Shown: positions 1-8,625, counted from the first letter of the stretch. The stretch: DNA of 64,000 nt from Candidatus Thorarchaeota archaeon (GCA_016933575.1 JAFGAR010000070.1:21755-85754), one strand, 5' to 3'. The notes: generated from the sequence alone by a model not told the origin. Program-made: numbers and translations.

Positions 1-10
1 AGATTAGACT

Positions 11-904
11 ATGTCAGAAAAATTAGGACAACTTGATCTCGTATTCATTGTTGATAATACTGGTTCTATGGGACCATATATTCAAAATGTGAAGACAAAG
101 ATACTCGAGATTATCCGTACAATAAAGAAAGAGGAGCTCTGCCACAGACTGAGGGTTGGTCTGGTTTGCTATCGTGATCATCCCCCTGAGGAAGCTACCT
201 ATGTCACGCAAAAGTTTGAGCTCACACCTGATACATCAAAAATAGAAACGAATGTCATGCAGATGGATGCTTCAGGAGGCGGTGATGGTCCCGAGGCAGT
301 ATCAACTGCTCTCCAGATAATGAATAGAATGGAGTTCATCAATGACGCCGCCAAAGTTGCTGTTCTTATTGGTGATGCACCGCCCCATGGTGTTGAAGAT
401 GGGGATCGTTGGCCTCAGGGAACCCCTGATGGGGCAAAGTGGGACAAGGAAGCAAAAGTGGCTTTCGAAAAAGGTATTGTCATCCATACAGTTGGATGCT
501 TTCCTGAGATTGCTGGCTATAAGAAAGGAGTAGCAACCTATGAGAAGATTGCTGCTGATTCTCAAGGGAGATTCTTCCCACTTGAGAAAGCAGAGATTCT
601 AGTGAATCTTATCACTGGAATTGCAGTTGAGGAAATTGATAAGATTGCCATACAGAAGTCAATCTTAGAAGATCTTGGTGTTTCAATGGAAGAATTTCCA
701 GCAGACGAAGAATTCACTGAAGCGAAGATCTCAGATATTGTGAGTAAAGTCAGAGCTCGTGGTGTCACAAAAAGAGCAATGGCAATGAGACCCTCTGGTA
801 CTCCAGCAAGTGCTGCAGCTGATCTTGAGTTGGAAGAACAATCTATCAGTGAAGATGATGTTCGTGAGGCTGTCAGGCAACTTAAGATGAAATCTAAGAA
901 ATAG
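11..904 (+). CDS. von Willebrand factor A (VWA) domain protein
   Basis: A 297-aa soluble protein. Residues ~8-205 form a VWA domain: the strand LDLVFIVDNTGSM carries the metal-dependent adhesion site (MIDAS) pattern D-x-T-x-S, and the later GGGDGPEA and IGDAPPHG segments fit the second and third MIDAS loops. The spacing resembles VWA domains of eukaryotic alpha-kinase (VwkA-like) proteins, but no kinase domain follows. The C-terminal ~90 residues are charged and helical. Such proteins usually bind a protein partner through a metal ion; the partner is unknown. There is no signal peptide, so it should act in the cytoplasm. The gene converges on a small membrane-protein gene across a perfect palindrome. 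The ATG is at the very edge of the window, so upstream control is not visible. Confidence 0.85.
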   Translation: MSEKLGQLDLVFIVDNTGSMGPYIQNVKTKILEIIRTIKKEELCHRLRVGLVCYRDHPPEEATYVTQKFELTPDTSKIETNVMQMDASGGGDGPEAVSTALQIMNRMEFINDAAKVAVLIGDAPPHGVEDGDRWPQGTPDGAKWDKEAKVAFEKGIVIHTVGCFPEIAGYKKGVATYEKIAADSQGRFFPLEKAEILVNLITGIAVEEIDKIAIQKSILEDLGVSMEEFPADEEFTEAKISDIVSKVRARGVTKRAMAMRPSGTPASAAADLELEEQSISEDDVREAVRQLKMKSKK

Positions 905-913
905 TTCTTTCTA

Positions 914-933
914 GGTGCTGCAATTGCAGCACC
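914..933. terminator. Palindromic bidirectional terminator
   Basis: A perfect 20-bp palindrome (GGTGCTGC centred on AATT) sits between the convergent genes ending at 904 and 959. Pyrimidine-rich sequence follows on the right. Position and symmetry suit termination for both genes. Archaeal termination depends mainly on T-runs, so the hairpin role is inferred. Confidence 0.55.
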
Positions 934-958
934 ACTATCTTCTCTATTAGGCAAGAAC

Positions 959-1357
959 TTACTCTTTCTTGAGGCCTTGCGTACTCCTTGAATTCTTTGA
1001 TACCTGTGAACGTACCTTTCTGGATTCGTAGGTATAGCATATTCCTGCCACAAGTCCTATAGCAAAAGCATAGAATAGGAATTCAGCAAACTGCCTGTAT
1101 TCTTCAAGATTCAATGTAAAATATGCAATAATGCTCGTAGGAAATCCGATTACACTCACTATCAACATGAGTACATAGAACCGGTAGTACGCTGCATCAC
1201 AGCAATTATCTGAACAATATGACTTGCCAGTTCCAATGACATATTTCCAGTTATGACTAGTATCTGTTCCACACCACTGACATGTAGGTGTATGTTGCCT
1301 ATCCGTGACTATTTTGGATTGTTGTGTTTTTTTCTCACACTCTTCCCAAGCAGTCAT
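959..1357 (-). CDS. Small zinc-binding two-TM membrane protein
   Basis: A 132-aa protein. The N-terminal ~60 residues hold a likely zinc ribbon (CQWCG near residues 26-30, and C-x3-CC near residues 48-53). Two hydrophobic segments follow (residues ~62-82 and ~90-110), then a basic C-terminal tail. The layout, a cytoplasmic zinc ribbon tethered by a helical hairpin, is common in archaeal proteins of unknown role. I do not recognise a named family. It is transcribed toward the VWA gene and divergently from the HEAT-like gene. Confidence 0.7.
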   Translation of the reverse strand: MTAWEECEKKTQQSKIVTDRQHTPTCQWCGTDTSHNWKYVIGTGKSYCSDNCCDAAYYRFYVLMLIVSVIGFPTSIIAYFTLNLEEYRQFAEFLFYAFAIGLVAGICYTYESRKVRSQVSKNSRSTQGLKKE

Positions 1358-1443
1358 AGATTGATCATTAAATAGTTCGAGATATTTGCATAAATGGATT
1401 TAGCATAATAAGGCATATCACTTGCATCACCTCTCTCTTGGTT

Positions 1444-2070
1444 ATGCCAAGCAAAGAATGGGAATATTTCATGGACAATTTCTTTGGCAATCCCTACATG
1501 ATGTGGCATGATGGAATCAATCCAAAATCTGTCTGTTATTTGAAGGGTGAAGAAAGAGATCGAGCGGAAATCATGCTCATTGAGTCAATGGAGGATGGGA
1601 GTCACTATGCTGCAATGGGACTTAGAGAGCTAAAGTCGCAGAAAGCAATCCCTATTATGAAAGAACTCCTCAAGAAAGTTGGTTCTGATTTGAAAATTCA
1701 AATTGCACTAGCTCTCAATACAATCGAGGATACAACTGAATATGTTCCAGATATCATTGATGTTCTTCAGTATAATGGTAGTCCATACGTTCGGCTTAAA
1801 GCAGCAATGGTCTTACGGAACTATCCAACTATAGAGGTGATTGAATCTCTTTTTACTGCTATAGAAAAAGATCCAGATTATCTAGTTCGGTATCATGCAT
1901 CCGAGTCGCTCCTTCACATTCATGGATTCAGACCAAACATATCTGAATACAAGGAAATTTTCCATTTGATATGCGTAGAGTTTGATAGTGATCATCCTGA
2001 CTCGTACAGAGAAGCTGTCAAGCAATACACCAAAGCTGCAGATATGCTCAGAGATCTCTTCGCAAAATAA
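1444..2070 (+). CDS. HEAT-repeat-like protein
   Basis: About 208 aa of alpha-helical hairpins. Repeated units such as AAMGLRELKSQKAIPIMKEL, IQIALALNTIED and RLKAAMVLRNYPTIEVIESL match the HEAT/PBS-lyase repeat pattern (A-x2-AL-x6-A-x3-L). About four repeats cover residues 45-165. These scaffolds bind other proteins; no catalytic residues are seen. The open frame begins at a TTG at 1438, but the ATG at 1444 is the more natural start. There is no strong ribosome-binding site, so the mRNA may be nearly leaderless. Function is unknown. Confidence 0.75.
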   Translation: MPSKEWEYFMDNFFGNPYMMWHDGINPKSVCYLKGEERDRAEIMLIESMEDGSHYAAMGLRELKSQKAIPIMKELLKKVGSDLKIQIALALNTIEDTTEYVPDIIDVLQYNGSPYVRLKAAMVLRNYPTIEVIESLFTAIEKDPDYLVRYHASESLLHIHGFRPNISEYKEIFHLICVEFDSDHPDSYREAVKQYTKAADMLRDLFAK

Positions 2071-2110
2071 TGAGATTCTATCATACTACTATTTTTGCTC
2101 AGAAAGAGGG

Positions 2111-2204
2111 TGGTGGTTAGTACCAGCAGGACAACGGTAGGAGGGGGGGGAGTTATGAGGGCATGTTACAGAAAATGTGTGCCCTGCGAGCCACCTAACC
2201 ACCA
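2111..2204. ncRNA. Candidate structured RNA
   Basis: In the gap 2071-2307 a perfect 10-bp stem (2111-2120 with 2195-2204) closes a region holding two more helices: TACC/GGTA (2121-2124 with 2136-2139) and AGGGCA/TGCCCT (2158-2163 with 2180-2185). A G-run (2143-2150) lies between them. The three-helix layout and the TAGGAGGGG element resemble two candidates near 62.4-62.8 kb. It could be a free RNA or a leader of the OsmC-family gene at 2308. The strand is not fixed by the sequence. Confidence 0.35.
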
Positions 2205-2307
2205 TGTGTGGTATGAACAAGGTTCCTAATAAGCATCACTCTTGTATGTCAAATATTAATAATTACCTATCAAAAGGCTCTAAAATGCCAAATATACGCA
2301 TTTCAAT

Positions 2308-2751
2308 ATGTCTGAAGAAGAACATAGATATGCAATGAGTAGCCATTGGGTACGAGAAAAGATTGTAACAATCGAGATTGAAGGAAAACCCGCCTTTGAG
2401 GTAGCTACTCCTCTTGATTTTTGGCCAGAGGGTCCATCTGAAATTGTATCTCCCGAGGATCTTTTTGTTGCATCAGCTGTTTCATGTTATGGTGTATCTT
2501 TATCAGGAGTTTCCAAAAGATTCCATGCGGAATTGAAGAATTTTCAAGTTAGAGGGATTGGTACTCTTAAGAAGGGCGAGTTTGGGTGGGAGTTTGATCA
2601 GATCACATTAGAAACTCGGATTATTGTCCCTACAATGAAAGACAAGAAGAGAATGGAAAAAGCTGCTGAACGCGCTCACACATATTGTGTTGTCTCCAAT
2701 TCGATGAAATGTCCTGTGCATCTTAGATATGAGATTCTTGTGGAGAACTGA
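2308..2751 (+). CDS. OsmC/Ohr family protein
   Basis: 147 aa, the normal length of OsmC-like thiol peroxidases, which reduce organic hydroperoxides through a reactive cysteine pair. The first conserved Cys lies in VASAVSCYGVSLSG (near residue 58) and the second near CVVSNSM (near residue 131), at the spacing expected for peroxidatic and resolving cysteines. The Arg/Glu that usually activate the first Cys cannot be assigned with certainty by eye. Cytoplasmic. It stands alone on the plus strand, converging on a zinc-ribbon gene 4 bp away. The subfamily (OsmC, Ohr or YhfA-like) is open. Confidence 0.85.
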   Translation: MSEEEHRYAMSSHWVREKIVTIEIEGKPAFEVATPLDFWPEGPSEIVSPEDLFVASAVSCYGVSLSGVSKRFHAELKNFQVRGIGTLKKGEFGWEFDQITLETRIIVPTMKDKKRMEKAAERAHTYCVVSNSMKCPVHLRYEILVEN

Positions 2752-2755
2752 TTCT

Positions 2756-3139
2756 TTATAGGGTCTCTATCTGAGGTAATTCAATCTCAACAGAGTATTG
2801 CTTTCCACATTGACAATCCAAATTCACTGACCATCTTTTAGGCAAGGGAATATTGAATTCTTTGACTACTCCAGTAAGGCTGTTTTTAATAGCTGCTATC
2901 AGCTTAACATATGTCGATGCTAAGGTTGTCATCTCTTGAGGAAAATCAAGGTCCGATAGAAAATATTTGAATGCACTATTGCAATGCGGACAAGCAGTAA
3001 GAAGGAGATTGGTCACATCTCCACAGTTAGTACAGGTTATTTCATCTCTACTCATTTTTGGTGCATTTGGAATATTCAGAATCAGATCATTTTGGTGCCC
3101 ACATACATAGCAAAAGTAACGCAATGGCAATTCTGGCAT
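2756..3139 (-). CDS. Multi-zinc-ribbon protein
   Basis: 127 aa with four cysteine-pair motifs: CYVCG (near 10), CTNCG (near 36), CPHCN (near 50) and CQC near the C-terminus. They would form one or two zinc ribbons around a helical middle (residues ~60-95). The family is not recognised. The start is backed by an AAGGAGT ribosome-binding site just upstream of the ATG at 3139. It precedes, on the same strand, the two small paralogous genes at 3217 and 3557 reading toward it, so a loose minus-strand cluster is possible. Confidence 0.75.
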   Translation of the reverse strand: MPELPLRYFCYVCGHQNDLILNIPNAPKMSRDEITCTNCGDVTNLLLTACPHCNSAFKYFLSDLDFPQEMTTLASTYVKLIAAIKNSLTGVVKEFNIPLPKRWSVNLDCQCGKQYSVEIELPQIETL

Positions 3140-3216
3140 TCTCTATTACTCCTTATTTAATCTGAGTATGAGAATAGTCCACACACTGCTAAAAGTCTAG
3201 CTGGAATGTGTATTAC

Positions 3217-3462
3217 CTATTTCGCAAGGGTGATTTTCTTTGCGTTCATGACCTTTTCTGTGCCTATAGACTCCAGTTCGATAGTGACCTTTTCACCGAG
3301 ATCTAGGGTATCATATTTGGTAAATGCAGTTACTTTGATTTTGAGATGTTCTTTCTCATCTGTTTCGATTCCCAAGTAACCATATCGCATTTTGCCCATT
3401 TCGCTAATATTTGATGATATAATTGTTCCCTGAATTTCCAAAGACAAAGGATATTTCACCAA
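3217..3462 (-). CDS. Small beta-strand protein, copy 1 of a tandem pair
   Basis: Up to 81 aa, predicted almost all beta strand. It is clearly homologous to the gene at 3557: both read G-x-IIS(S), then a GK and YGYLGIE, then L-x-IK, LGE/IGE-x-V and a final A-x-KI-L. The size and strand pattern suit a small barrel of OB type, possibly binding nucleic acid or protein; this is inference. There is no ATG. TTG at 3462, GTG at 3459 or TTG codons further in (3447, 3441) are possible, and alignment with the paralog favours the inner ones. Confidence 0.6.
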   Translation of the reverse strand: MVKYPLSLEIQGTIISSNISEMGKMRYGYLGIETDEKEHLKIKVTAFTKYDTLDLGEKVTIELESIGTEKVMNAKKITLAK

Positions 3463-3556
3463 TTTCGGGTCCGTTTTTTTTCCCGTATAACCTATTCTAT
3501 TCAGTAGCTTTTATTCAAACGAAAGGTTATGCTAATCTTTTTAGAGAAAATGTTTC

Positions 3557-3835
3557 TCATGAGCTTGCGCTGACAACGTTTTCTGAATGTGAAATCAAGT
3601 CCGAGTTTGATTTTAGACTGATTTTCCTCGCAACAATGATATTTGTTGTTCCCAGCTTTGACGCTTCAATTATCACATGTTCTCCGATCTCAAGAGTTTC
3701 ATACCAGCTATAGGAATCAATCTTGATTGCTAAATGATTGCCTTGAGTATCTTCAATTCCCAGGTATCCATATAGAATTCCATCTTTTCCAAATTCACCT
3801 AACTGGCTTGAAATGATCTTTCCTTCAATGATCAT
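3557..3835 (-). CDS. Small beta-strand protein, copy 2 of a tandem pair
   Basis: 92 aa starting with ATG at 3835. It shares the whole ~75-residue core with the neighbour at 3217 (IISSQLGEFGKDG, YGYLGIED, IGEHVIIEASKLGTTNI, ARKISL) and adds a ~17-residue polar tail. No catalytic residues stand out. Tandem duplication with divergence suggests homo- or hetero-oligomers of a small barrel. I do not recognise the family. Confidence 0.7.
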   Translation of the reverse strand: MIIEGKIISSQLGEFGKDGILYGYLGIEDTQGNHLAIKIDSYSWYETLEIGEHVIIEASKLGTTNIIVARKISLKSNSDLISHSENVVSASS

Positions 3836-3895
3836 ATTGTTATTCCCTTCTGCAATTAACTATAATGAATATACATATAAGGTCTGGGATAGTGG

Positions 3896-4441
3896 TCATT
3901 CTTCTTCCAAGACTCGAAGATATTTAGGGTATGCCTTGGCATTCTCAACATACGAATCAACATAGACATCAATAGCCTTCCTGGCTTGATCGTCAGGTCT
4001 GATATCTCTCATATACTTCGCTGGAATTCCTGCGTAGACTTTGAATGGTTCAGTCATCGTCTTATCGTGAAGAAGTGCTGAGTTTCCGATAAGAACCCCT
4101 TTAGCTACTCTACTACCAAGCATTAGGACTGCTCCCATACCAATTGCAGCACCATCATCTATTGACTCTGCATGAATTGTCGCATTATGTCCAATATTGA
4201 CCCGCCTGCCAATCCTAGTAGTAAATCGAGGGTCTGAGTGAATGACAGAACCATCTTGGATGTTGGTTTCATCTCCAATAATTATTGATCCCCTATCTCC
4301 TCGAATTGAGACCATAGGCGCCACAAATACTCGTTCGCCAATGGTGACATCTCCGATTATAGATGCTTGGGGATGCACATACGCTGTGGATGCAATCTTG
4401 GGTGTTTTGTCTTTGAATGCATAGATTGTCATGTTATTCAA
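3896..4441 (-). CDS. Gamma-class carbonic anhydrase / hexapeptide-repeat protein
   Basis: 181 aa of left-handed beta-helix hexapeptide repeats, the trimeric fold of gamma carbonic anhydrases (Cam/CamH/YrdA). The conserved core is present: RGDRGSIIIGDETNIQDGSV (residues ~47-66) followed by a His, then IGHNATIHA with the H-x4-H pair, and GMGAVLM. These three His positions bind zinc or iron in the family. The usual C-terminal helix follows the AGIPAKY segment. It may hydrate CO2, or act as an acyltransferase-like protein without that activity. Its start overlaps the end of the methyltransferase gene by 4 bp, so the two are co-transcribed. A second ATG lies three codons in. Confidence 0.85.
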   Translation of the reverse strand: MNNMTIYAFKDKTPKIASTAYVHPQASIIGDVTIGERVFVAPMVSIRGDRGSIIIGDETNIQDGSVIHSDPRFTTRIGRRVNIGHNATIHAESIDDGAAIGMGAVLMLGSRVAKGVLIGNSALLHDKTMTEPFKVYAGIPAKYMRDIRPDDQARKAIDVYVDSYVENAKAYPKYLRVLEEE

Positions 4442-5157
4442 CTCTTCACAAGGAGTCCAACATAAGGACCGCCCCTTTGATATTTTCTATCTAATCTCCA
4501 ACCTGATCTTTCAGCAAGCACGCTCATTTCATTCGGACTTGCCAATCGTAATTCTACCCAATCATCGATAAATCCCTTATACTTCACCCTCAATCGAATG
4601 AGTCCCTTTGGCTTGTTTCTTGATACGTTCAATTCATGATATCTTAGATGTCCCGTATCATCGGTTTTCTCGACTTCAGCGCTACCTGCAAGAATGATTC
4701 CATCTGGAGTAGTAATCCGGTGAAGTTCTTGAAGCATGGATATTATCTTCTCGTCATCCCCCAATAGACCAAAATTATTCCCAAACATGATCACTGTGTC
4801 AAATGTTGACTCTGGAAAATTTAACCCCGCTACAGACATGATATGCGCATCCCTCAATCCCCGCATCTTACAGGCTTCAACTGCCCCTGGAGCCATGTCA
4901 ATTCCAACCACCCTATGTCCAAGATTTTGTAGATAGATTGCAACTCTACCAGCTCCACAACCAATATCAAGGACATTCCCCTTTGCATGTTGTATTGCAA
5001 GACGTTCGAGTTCATTCCATTCCAATATGGGCCTTACATAATCAAGAGTAGACAGTGTTTCAAGCCTTCCATCATCTCTCTCGATATAATATTCTCCAGA
5101 GATGCCTAATGCAGCATCTCTCATTATCTCACTCCAAGCATCAGACATACAAGCCAA
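4438..5157 (-). CDS. SAM-dependent class I methyltransferase
   Basis: 239 aa. The SAM-binding motif I is clear (VLDIGCGAGRVAIYL, residues ~60-74), followed by the acidic strand-2 end (VVGIDMAPGAVEACK) and motif IV region (FDTVIMFGNNFGLLG). The C-terminal third is a beta-rich substrate domain. The substrate cannot be told from sequence. Translationally coupled (ATGA overlap) with the hexapeptide protein downstream. The start is ATG at 5157 or three codons later. Confidence 0.85.
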   Translation of the reverse strand: MACMSDAWSEIMRDAALGISGEYYIERDDGRLETLSTLDYVRPILEWNELERLAIQHAKGNVLDIGCGAGRVAIYLQNLGHRVVGIDMAPGAVEACKMRGLRDAHIMSVAGLNFPESTFDTVIMFGNNFGLLGDDEKIISMLQELHRITTPDGIILAGSAEVEKTDDTGHLRYHELNVSRNKPKGLIRLRVKYKGFIDDWVELRLASPNEMSVLAERSGWRLDRKYQRGGPYVGLLVKS

Positions 5158-5264
5158 GGAAATTCACTCACGGAAAAGGAATTCGGTCCCGTGATTGATT
5201 TATGCAGTAAGAGGTATTAAATCCAATTTTTCTTTCCAGGACTGATGTTGAGGGAGTTCTTTTC

Positions 5265-5999
5265 ATGAGCACAAACGAAAAGGAAGAAATCGTTCCAAAG
5301 ACAACTATCCGAGTCTATGGAGGTAAGAAGGAAACGGTCGGAGAGTCAGTAAACCAGACTCTTGGTCTCAGGGACGACCAATATTATAGCACTTGGATAA
5401 GTCTTGGAGTAATGAAACGATTCGCCTTTCTCTTCGAAGGTGGAGTCGAGAGTGCAGGAAGTATCGGTGGATTAGTTCTGATGTTCATCGTTCTGGTTAT
5501 TACACTATTATTCTTTGCACTATGGCAGTTTGTTGTGTTCTTTCTTGTCATTGCAGTCTTGACTCTATTGAGTGGAGGTGCTGCTGCGAAATTTCTACGA
5601 GCGACCTACATTACTACACCACTCGATAACATTGATGTCGTAAAAATTCAGGAATTTGTGAAAATTCAAGTCAGAGAAGGACATTTCGTTCGTGTTGATG
5701 AAGACCCTCGAATCGAAGGTAAGGATGACACGATTCATCGAATTTCTCAAGCTACTAAGATCTTCAAAAATGGTATACAGTTCTCACTTGTGGTGGCAAC
5801 AATCTTTCTAATCGTTCAGGTACTATACTGGTTCATGAACCATCATTGGATAACTGGAAGTCACCCAATCACTGGCGAATCCGAAATTCTAATATTGGTT
5901 GCATTTGGCATATTCTTCCTAGCGGGTGTTCTAGCAATGGATCTTGGTGTCCTGTTGAGAAGGAGAATAGCAAACAGTCTTCAAAGGCCTCTTGAGTGA
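5265..5999 (+). CDS. Four-TM membrane protein of unknown function
   Basis: 244 aa. A soluble N-terminal ~65 residues precede two adjacent TM helices (~65-110), a ~65-residue loop, then two more TM helices (~170-190 and ~208-230) ending in an Arg-rich tail. No known motif. The start has GGGAG upstream with good spacing. It converges on the synthase gene at 6003 with a 3-bp gap. Function unknown. Confidence 0.7.
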   Translation: MSTNEKEEIVPKTTIRVYGGKKETVGESVNQTLGLRDDQYYSTWISLGVMKRFAFLFEGGVESAGSIGGLVLMFIVLVITLLFFALWQFVVFFLVIAVLTLLSGGAAAKFLRATYITTPLDNIDVVKIQEFVKIQVREGHFVRVDEDPRIEGKDDTIHRISQATKIFKNGIQFSLVVATIFLIVQVLYWFMNHHWITGSHPITGESEILILVAFGIFFLAGVLAMDLGVLLRRRIANSLQRPLE

Positions 6000-6002
6000 T
6001 TT

Positions 6003-7268
6003 CTAGATCACGTCAAACACGATTTCCCAAAACTCACGTTCAGAGACCCCAGTTCTTAGGCTTCGCAGCTCACTCTTGATCTTCTCAAAAGCCATATCTG
6101 AATGGAGTTTCTTTTTGTCCTCATGTGTAATCTTCACTCTGTCAGTAATCTCACGGGCTTGTTCTGGACTAGCTTTAATGCCCCCCATTTTTAGCAGATA
6201 CTCAACAAAATGCCTGCCTACAAATTTTCCAAGATGGAATTCTCGTGTCCTTCCAACTCTCATGGGGCTAATAGGTTCATAGGTCATTGAATGGGTCAAT
6301 TGCCCATGGGAATGTATACCACTAGAATGTGTGAATGCGTTATCCCCACTGATTGACTTATGAAGCGGAAGTGGAATGACGAAGTTCTTTTCTACTAGAC
6401 CCGATAGTCTATACAATTTCTCTGTCTTAACACCTGTATCAATTCCATAGAGTTCCTCTAGAGCCATCACTACTTCCTCAAAGGCTGCATTTCCAGCTCT
6501 CTCCCCATATGCATTGACACAGACCTGTGGATATGTAGCTCCTTCTTCTATTGCAGTCAGTGTATTTGCTGTAGCGAGACCGAAATCATCATGACAATGG
6601 ACTGCAATTGGGACTCTGTATTTTTGTTCATTCCAAAGTCGTGATTTCACTTCCCGCATTATATGTCGCATTACCTCCGGACGTACAAATCCTACAGTGT
6701 CTGCTACACAGATTTTATCCGCTCCCGCATCGATAGCTGTTCTGTATGCCTCACAGAGGAAATCCATATTGCTTCTTGTAGAGTCCTCAGCAATGTAATC
6801 AACAATCAATCCATGCTCCCTACCGTGCTCCACACACTCAGTCAATCGTTCTAAGACCTGTTCTCTGGTCATTCGTAGCTGATACTTTAATCTAAAGTCA
6901 GAAGTAGCAATGAATATTGGCACCTCATCGACATCTGCTTCTATACAAGCATCGATGTCTTCGATAACTGCACGAGCAGGGGCTGCGACCTTAGCGTTTG
7001 AGAGTCCCTCTTTGGCAATTGCCGCGACTGCATTTTTCTCGGCTTCACTCACAGCAGGGAATCCGACAGCAACAATTGCTGTCCCAACTTCATCGAGCAT
7101 TTTAGCTATCTCGATCTTCTCATCGATTGTCAGAGCCACCCCTGGGGTCTGTTCTCCATCTCTCAAAGTTTCATCCCAGATGAACACCTTCCTAGGTAAG
7201 TATTCAGGTTTAGTACTAGGTACCTTGTTGTAGTTGACTGCAAGTCCTGCTTTCTCGAGAGTTTCCAT
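6003..7268 (-). CDS. Homocitrate/2-isopropylmalate synthase family enzyme
   Basis: 421 aa of the DRE-TIM metallolyase family, which condenses acetyl-CoA with a 2-oxo acid. The signature WDETLRDGEQTPGV (residues ~31-44) gives the catalytic Arg and first metal Asp; VHCHDDFGLATANT supplies the H-x-H metal ligands; NAYGERAGNAAFEEV and THSSGIHSHG are the conserved CoA/loop motifs. The regulatory LeuA dimer domain of true isopropylmalate synthase is absent, and the length fits homocitrate synthase, methanogen AksA-like or (Re)-citrate synthase-like members. The substrate (2-oxoglutarate, oxaloacetate, pyruvate or 2-oxoisovalerate) is not settled by sequence. No leuBCD-like genes are nearby. Confidence 0.85.
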   Translation of the reverse strand: METLEKAGLAVNYNKVPSTKPEYLPRKVFIWDETLRDGEQTPGVALTIDEKIEIAKMLDEVGTAIVAVGFPAVSEAEKNAVAAIAKEGLSNAKVAAPARAVIEDIDACIEADVDEVPIFIATSDFRLKYQLRMTREQVLERLTECVEHGREHGLIVDYIAEDSTRSNMDFLCEAYRTAIDAGADKICVADTVGFVRPEVMRHIMREVKSRLWNEQKYRVPIAVHCHDDFGLATANTLTAIEEGATYPQVCVNAYGERAGNAAFEEVVMALEELYGIDTGVKTEKLYRLSGLVEKNFVIPLPLHKSISGDNAFTHSSGIHSHGQLTHSMTYEPISPMRVGRTREFHLGKFVGRHFVEYLLKMGGIKASPEQAREITDRVKITHEDKKKLHSDMAFEKIKSELRSLRTGVSEREFWEIVFDVI

Positions 7269-7312
7269 AGGTCTCAGCCCTGCTTTTCTGCGTATTCAAG
7301 CACATCATACAA

Positions 7313-7861
7313 TCATTCGAAGAGATAATGACCATGCTTTGCGATATCTTCTACGCTCTTTTCAAGCATAACTATTTGGTTATTGTACTCTTCTTTGGTT
7401 ATTTTGCCACTTTCAAGTGCTTTCTTTGCCTTTGATTTCTTGTACTCAATCTTTGCAGACTCGATATGCAATAGTCTTAGAGATGTATCAAAGACTGGTT
7501 TAGTGCCTGTTTTTTCACCAATTCCTTCCAACAGAGGCATCCAACATATCTCTTCCACATGGAAAGAAAACTCTAATCCACGTTCAAGGATTCTATTCCA
7601 AATGGGACATCTCTTGATATAGAGCTCTTTGTCCTTTACTTCAATATCCAAACCAATAGCTCGAAGGACTGATCCTGCAATCTCTGCCGCTTTTTCTGGA
7701 CCTTTGCCATCGAATGTTTCCGCAGCCTCGCTACCCATTTGTTTGAATCCACCACTATACCCCTCATACATGGAGAGTGGTCCTGTATTGTTTCGGAGTC
7801 CCCACCAGAGTCCATCGATGAATGATACGAATCCTTTCTGAAGAATCTCCAGATCGCTCAT
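7313..7861 (-). CDS. Conserved protein linked to a nitroreductase
   Basis: 182 aa, soluble. Residues ~20-45 (LRNNTGPLSMYEGYSGGF) and ~83-112, with RCPIWNRI and EEICWMPLLEG, are reminiscent of small archaeal domains that bind hydrophobic ligands or cofactors through a Cys-Pro motif (V4R-like). I do not recognise it firmly. The C-terminus is a charged helix. The ATG overlaps the nitroreductase stop by 4 bp and has a strong GGAGGAAAAG ribosome-binding site, so it is translationally coupled to that enzyme and may serve as partner or substrate handler. Confidence 0.6.
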   Translation of the reverse strand: MSDLEILQKGFVSFIDGLWWGLRNNTGPLSMYEGYSGGFKQMGSEAAETFDGKGPEKAAEIAGSVLRAIGLDIEVKDKELYIKRCPIWNRILERGLEFSFHVEEICWMPLLEGIGEKTGTKPVFDTSLRLLHIESAKIEYKKSKAKKALESGKITKEEYNNQIVMLEKSVEDIAKHGHYLFE

Positions 7862-8625
7862 TTCTTTTCCTCCTTAACGAATGGACTTCCCCATTTGTTG
7901 AGAAAAGCAATCTCCTCCGGCCCCTGTCTTGGTGGTCCAAGTGTCCGCTCATTTATGGCATAACCCAGGGTTAGACAGAGAATTGGAACCCAGTGTGGGA
8001 ATGGAATGCTAAGCTTTTCTGAGATTGCACCAACATCATCAAAATGGTCCAGTTGAACTGATGAAACACAGCTTCCTATTCCTAATGATGCTGCAGCGAG
8101 AGCCATGTTTTCCATCATCATAGAACCTGCAATGACTGCGTGTCTCGGTCCAGACCAACCATAGACACCTCCAGTACCTCGAAGAGTTGCCTGTGAGTTT
8201 CCGACATGTGTTTGGTCCACTGCGAGTACAAGAAGCACTGGAGCTCCATTAGTTTCAGGTTTGCCCTTGATATACTCAAAACGTTGACCGGAAATGAGTA
8301 TATCGATTGTACGTTCTAAACTTGCTTTTGACTCAATATAACTAAGTCTTCTCTCCAGCTCTTCTCTCGGTGTTGCACGACCAAAAAGGAGGACTGTTCT
8401 GTCAACTGCAATCTGTCCAATAAATTCCTGCAGTTTTTTGTCGCGAACAACAATGATTCTCCATGGCTGTTGGTTCTCTGCACTAGGTGCAAAACCTCCT
8501 GCTTCAATAACCTTGTAGATCAATTCGTCAGGGACATCTCTGGACGTATCATAGTCACGTATTGCCCGTCGGTTCTTGATCACCTTGATGGCTTCGTTAT
8601 CTTCCAAGGTGTTGTCTCCAGTCAA
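7858..8625 (-). CDS. Nitroreductase-family flavoprotein
   Basis: 255 aa. The N-terminal FMN-binding signature IKNRRAIRDYDTS (residues ~15-27), the AGGFAPSAENQQPWRIIVV segment and the later AAASLGIGSCVSSVQ stretch are typical of NAD(P)H-dependent nitroreductase/FMN oxidoreductases that act as dimers. A ~60-residue insertion near the middle includes a GGVYGWSGPRHAVIAGSMM run. The true electron acceptor is unknown. It is first in a two-gene unit with the 182-aa protein at 7313, and is separated from the upstream acyl-CoA dehydrogenase by a hairpin terminator. Confidence 0.85.
   Translation of the reverse strand: MTGDNTLEDNEAIKVIKNRRAIRDYDTSRDVPDELIYKVIEAGGFAPSAENQQPWRIIVVRDKKLQEFIGQIAVDRTVLLFGRATPREELERRLSYIESKASLERTIDILISGQRFEYIKGKPETNGAPVLLVLAVDQTHVGNSQATLRGTGGVYGWSGPRHAVIAGSMMMENMALAAASLGIGSCVSSVQLDHFDDVGAISEKLSIPFPHWVPILCLTLGYAINERTLGPPRQGPEEIAFLNKWGSPFVKEEKK

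Noticed and set aside
2143..2150. Poly-G run as an assembly error
   Set aside because: Not provable; the run lies inside a region with consistent base pairing and a similar motif appears near 62.5 and 62.7 kb, so I kept it as part of an RNA candidate.
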